DNA of 45,632 bases, from assembly GCA_034505495.1 (NCBI GenBank), contig JAPDQV010000004.1, forward strand, positions 106,003 to 151,634, given 5' to 3'. Shown piece by piece: positions 44,774 to 45,632 of this stretch. The stretch is from a candidate division KSB1 bacterium. GTDB lineage: Bacteria > Zhuqueibacterota > Zhuqueibacteria > Residuimicrobiales > Krinioviventaceae. The stretch's first letter is position 1, and each line of letters begins with the position of its first letter. The notes under the pieces were generated by a model. It did no database searches and was not told the origin of the DNA. It worked only from the letters and a program-made list of their open reading frames with translations. The translations under genes were made by a program, and so were the position numbers.

Positions 44774-45009
44774 AAATAACTTATGATCCGGAAGTGGACG
44801 TGCTGCGGATCCTTTTCCGCAACGTCCCCATAGAGGAAAGTGACGAGGACAAGCCCGGAATCATTCTCGACTATGACAAGGACGGCAATCTTGTCGGAAT
44901 GGAGATTCTTGACGCCTCAAAACGTACTGATAATCCTTGGGCAATCGACTTTACCGTAACGGAGCCTGCCTCTGTCGTCTGCGAAAAGCCGAAAAAATAT
45001 GGTTCATAA
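44770..45009 (+). CDS. DUF2283 family protein, probable antitoxin partner
   Basis: 79 residues, beginning MKITYDPEVDVLRILFRN and containing GIILDYDKDGNLVGMEILDASKR, the DUF2283 signature. GGAG lies six bases before ATG 44770, which overlaps the DUF4258 stop (ATGA). The first 60 residues fit the family; the end (TVTEPASVVCEKPKKYGS) is variable. It is intact while its DUF4258 partner is broken, as expected if an antitoxin outlives its toxin. A start at 44758 is possible but lacks a ribosome site. Confidence 0.82.
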   Translation: MKITYDPEVDVLRILFRNVPIEESDEDKPGIILDYDKDGNLVGMEILDASKRTDNPWAIDFTVTEPASVVCEKPKKYGS

Positions 45010-45090
45010 ACTTGTACCGCGGGCAAACCTTTAGACCCCTGGAAGGCAGAAAATGGGGGGTGTTGCCGGCAACAGAAGCATCGGATGCGG

Positions 45091-45156
45091 CGCATATGCT
45101 GCCCCTCCGGCCTGACGTCGGAGGAGATCAACATCGTCGAGGAGGAGACAGATTGA
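45091..45156 (+). pseudogene. Second, decayed methyltransferase C-terminal tail
   Basis: The frame ending at TGA 45156 reads SGLTSEEINIVEEETD, matching YGLTPEEIKIVEEGAGK of the fragment at 44434. DNA identity is clear in GGCCTGACG.CGGAGGAGAT. The codons before it (CGC ATA TGC TGC CCC TCC) look like mutated HVYxLY codons. Too short to function. Confidence 0.55.
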
Positions 45157-45458
45157 AAATGCCTGATCGTTGTTTTTAGGATTAGCGTCTTTTCAAATGC
45201 CGATTTTAAACGCCGAGAGCCGGAAAACGGCGTATAAAGCGGCGGTCCATCTTGAATGCAACCGGCGGGGAAAACGAGAGTCGGTAGCGCAAGTTATAAA
45301 CTTGCGCTACAGCGGCGCCTCATGCAAAGAGACGCCGCAAATTTTCTGCAGATTACTGTTTTTTCTTTAGCAAAAATTGTGTATTCTGAAGCTTGATTTC
45401 TGGAAAATGGTGGGCTAGTATCCGCGGGGAATACAGTAACATGGAAGGCAGGAGAACC
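45157..45458. other. Intergenic region with palindrome and candidate promoter
   Basis: No gene supported. It holds the 27-base palindrome at 45284-45310 and a weak hairpin GGCG..CTC/GAG..CGCC near 45315-45338. A candidate promoter TTGATT (45393-45398), 17 bases, TAGTAT (45416-45421) lies before the sulfate-binding gene. Confidence 0.45.
45284..45310. repeat. 27-base perfect palindromic element
   Basis: GTAGCGCAAGTT, loop ATA, AACTTGCGCTAC: 12-bp perfect stem with a three-base loop. It has the form of a REP-like dispersed intergenic element. No T-run follows, so it is not a simple terminator. Confidence 0.8.
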
Positions 45459-45632
45459 ATGCGGCGCGTTATCGCAGCGTTTTTCATCGTTATCGGCTTT
45501 TCGGCAATCGTCCGGCATCCGCTTTGGGCGCAGACCAAGACCCTGCTGAACGTTTCCTACGACCCGACGCGCGAGCTGTATCAAGAGTTCAACAAAGTCT
45601 TTGCCGATTATTGGTTCAAAAAGACCGGCGAA
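45459..45632 (+). CDS. Sulfate-binding periplasmic protein, 3' end outside window
   Basis: First 58 residues only. A signal peptide ([15 protein letters not shown], cleavage likely after LWAQ) is followed by [20 protein letters not shown], the signature start of Sbp/CysP-type solute-binding proteins of sulfate/thiosulfate ABC transporters. GGAGA precedes ATG 45459. Permease and ATPase genes would be expected downstream, beyond the window. Whether it binds sulfate or thiosulfate cannot be told from this part. Confidence 0.85.
   Translation, partial: MRRVIAAFFIVIGFSAIVRHPLWAQTKTLLNVSYDPTRELYQEFNKVFADYWFKKTGE

Noticed and set aside
45170..45370. 66-codon frame before the sulfate-binding gene
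   Set aside because: It runs through the 27-base palindrome and has no motif or ribosome site.

Overview
The window looks like chromosomal DNA of an uncultured, anaerobic or respiratory Gram-negative bacterium of roughly balanced to high GC. It encodes a heptose adenylyltransferase of LPS synthesis, an outer-membrane beta-barrel and the TIGR03545/TIGR03546 pair (all point to an outer membrane), plus four multiheme c-type cytochromes with 34 haem motifs and parts of the Ccm (system I) maturation machinery. Gene order and cytochrome content would fit an FCB-type candidate phylum (Calditrichota/KSB1-like). This is inference; no marker in the window settles it. I saw no rRNA, tRNA or CRISPR array.

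Layout. 1-5300: Nramp-related transporter cut by the window edge, secreted PQQ-type beta-propeller protein, TIGR03546/TIGR03545 pair. 5318-6983: divergent ccmE and alanine racemase. 6993-13775 (minus): D-lyxose isomerase, then a tight housekeeping operon read MGMT-like > tilS > hpt > ftsH > folP > cdaA. 14021-16423: convergent rfaE2 and long-chain acyl-CoA synthetase. 16580-20441: dnaG, metallophosphoesterase and a second alanine racemase, joined by ATGA overlaps, followed by a convergent HAD hydrolase. 21689-24325: SagB-type oxidoreductase, then a TrpB2-type tryptophan synthase preceded by a promoter, a Trp-rich leader peptide and a strong terminator, i.e. an apparent tryptophan attenuator.

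24378-33096 is an electron-transfer region. One minus-strand run encodes a beta-barrel, a 12-haem cytochrome, a 7-haem cytochrome, MntP, CcmF and a zinc-ribbon protein. Divergently there is a tetrahaem c554-type cytochrome and an 11-haem protein fused to a b-type membrane domain (CbcL-like). Together these could carry electrons from the quinone pool across the periplasm and outer membrane. 33322-36354 holds a Tat-exported TIM-barrel protein, a GH172/DUF2961 enzyme and a VIT1-type iron/manganese transporter.

36355-45156 is an accessory island. A palindrome-dense AT-rich spacer precedes a PLD-SNF2 helicase and a very large Eco57I-like adenine methyltransferase. The methyltransferase is a mosaic. 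An in-frame DUF559 nuclease module flanked by GC-rich palindromic repeats sits just before its SAM-binding motif. Its specificity half is abruptly AT-rich. The original C-terminal tail survives as a stranded fragment 41 bases beyond the new stop. That tail overlaps a DUF4258 gene broken by an amber codon, followed by its DUF2283 partner and a second decayed methyltransferase tail. The window ends inside a sulfate-binding protein gene. The two strongest candidates for something undescribed are the trpB2 attenuator and the layered remodelling of the helicase-methyltransferase locus.
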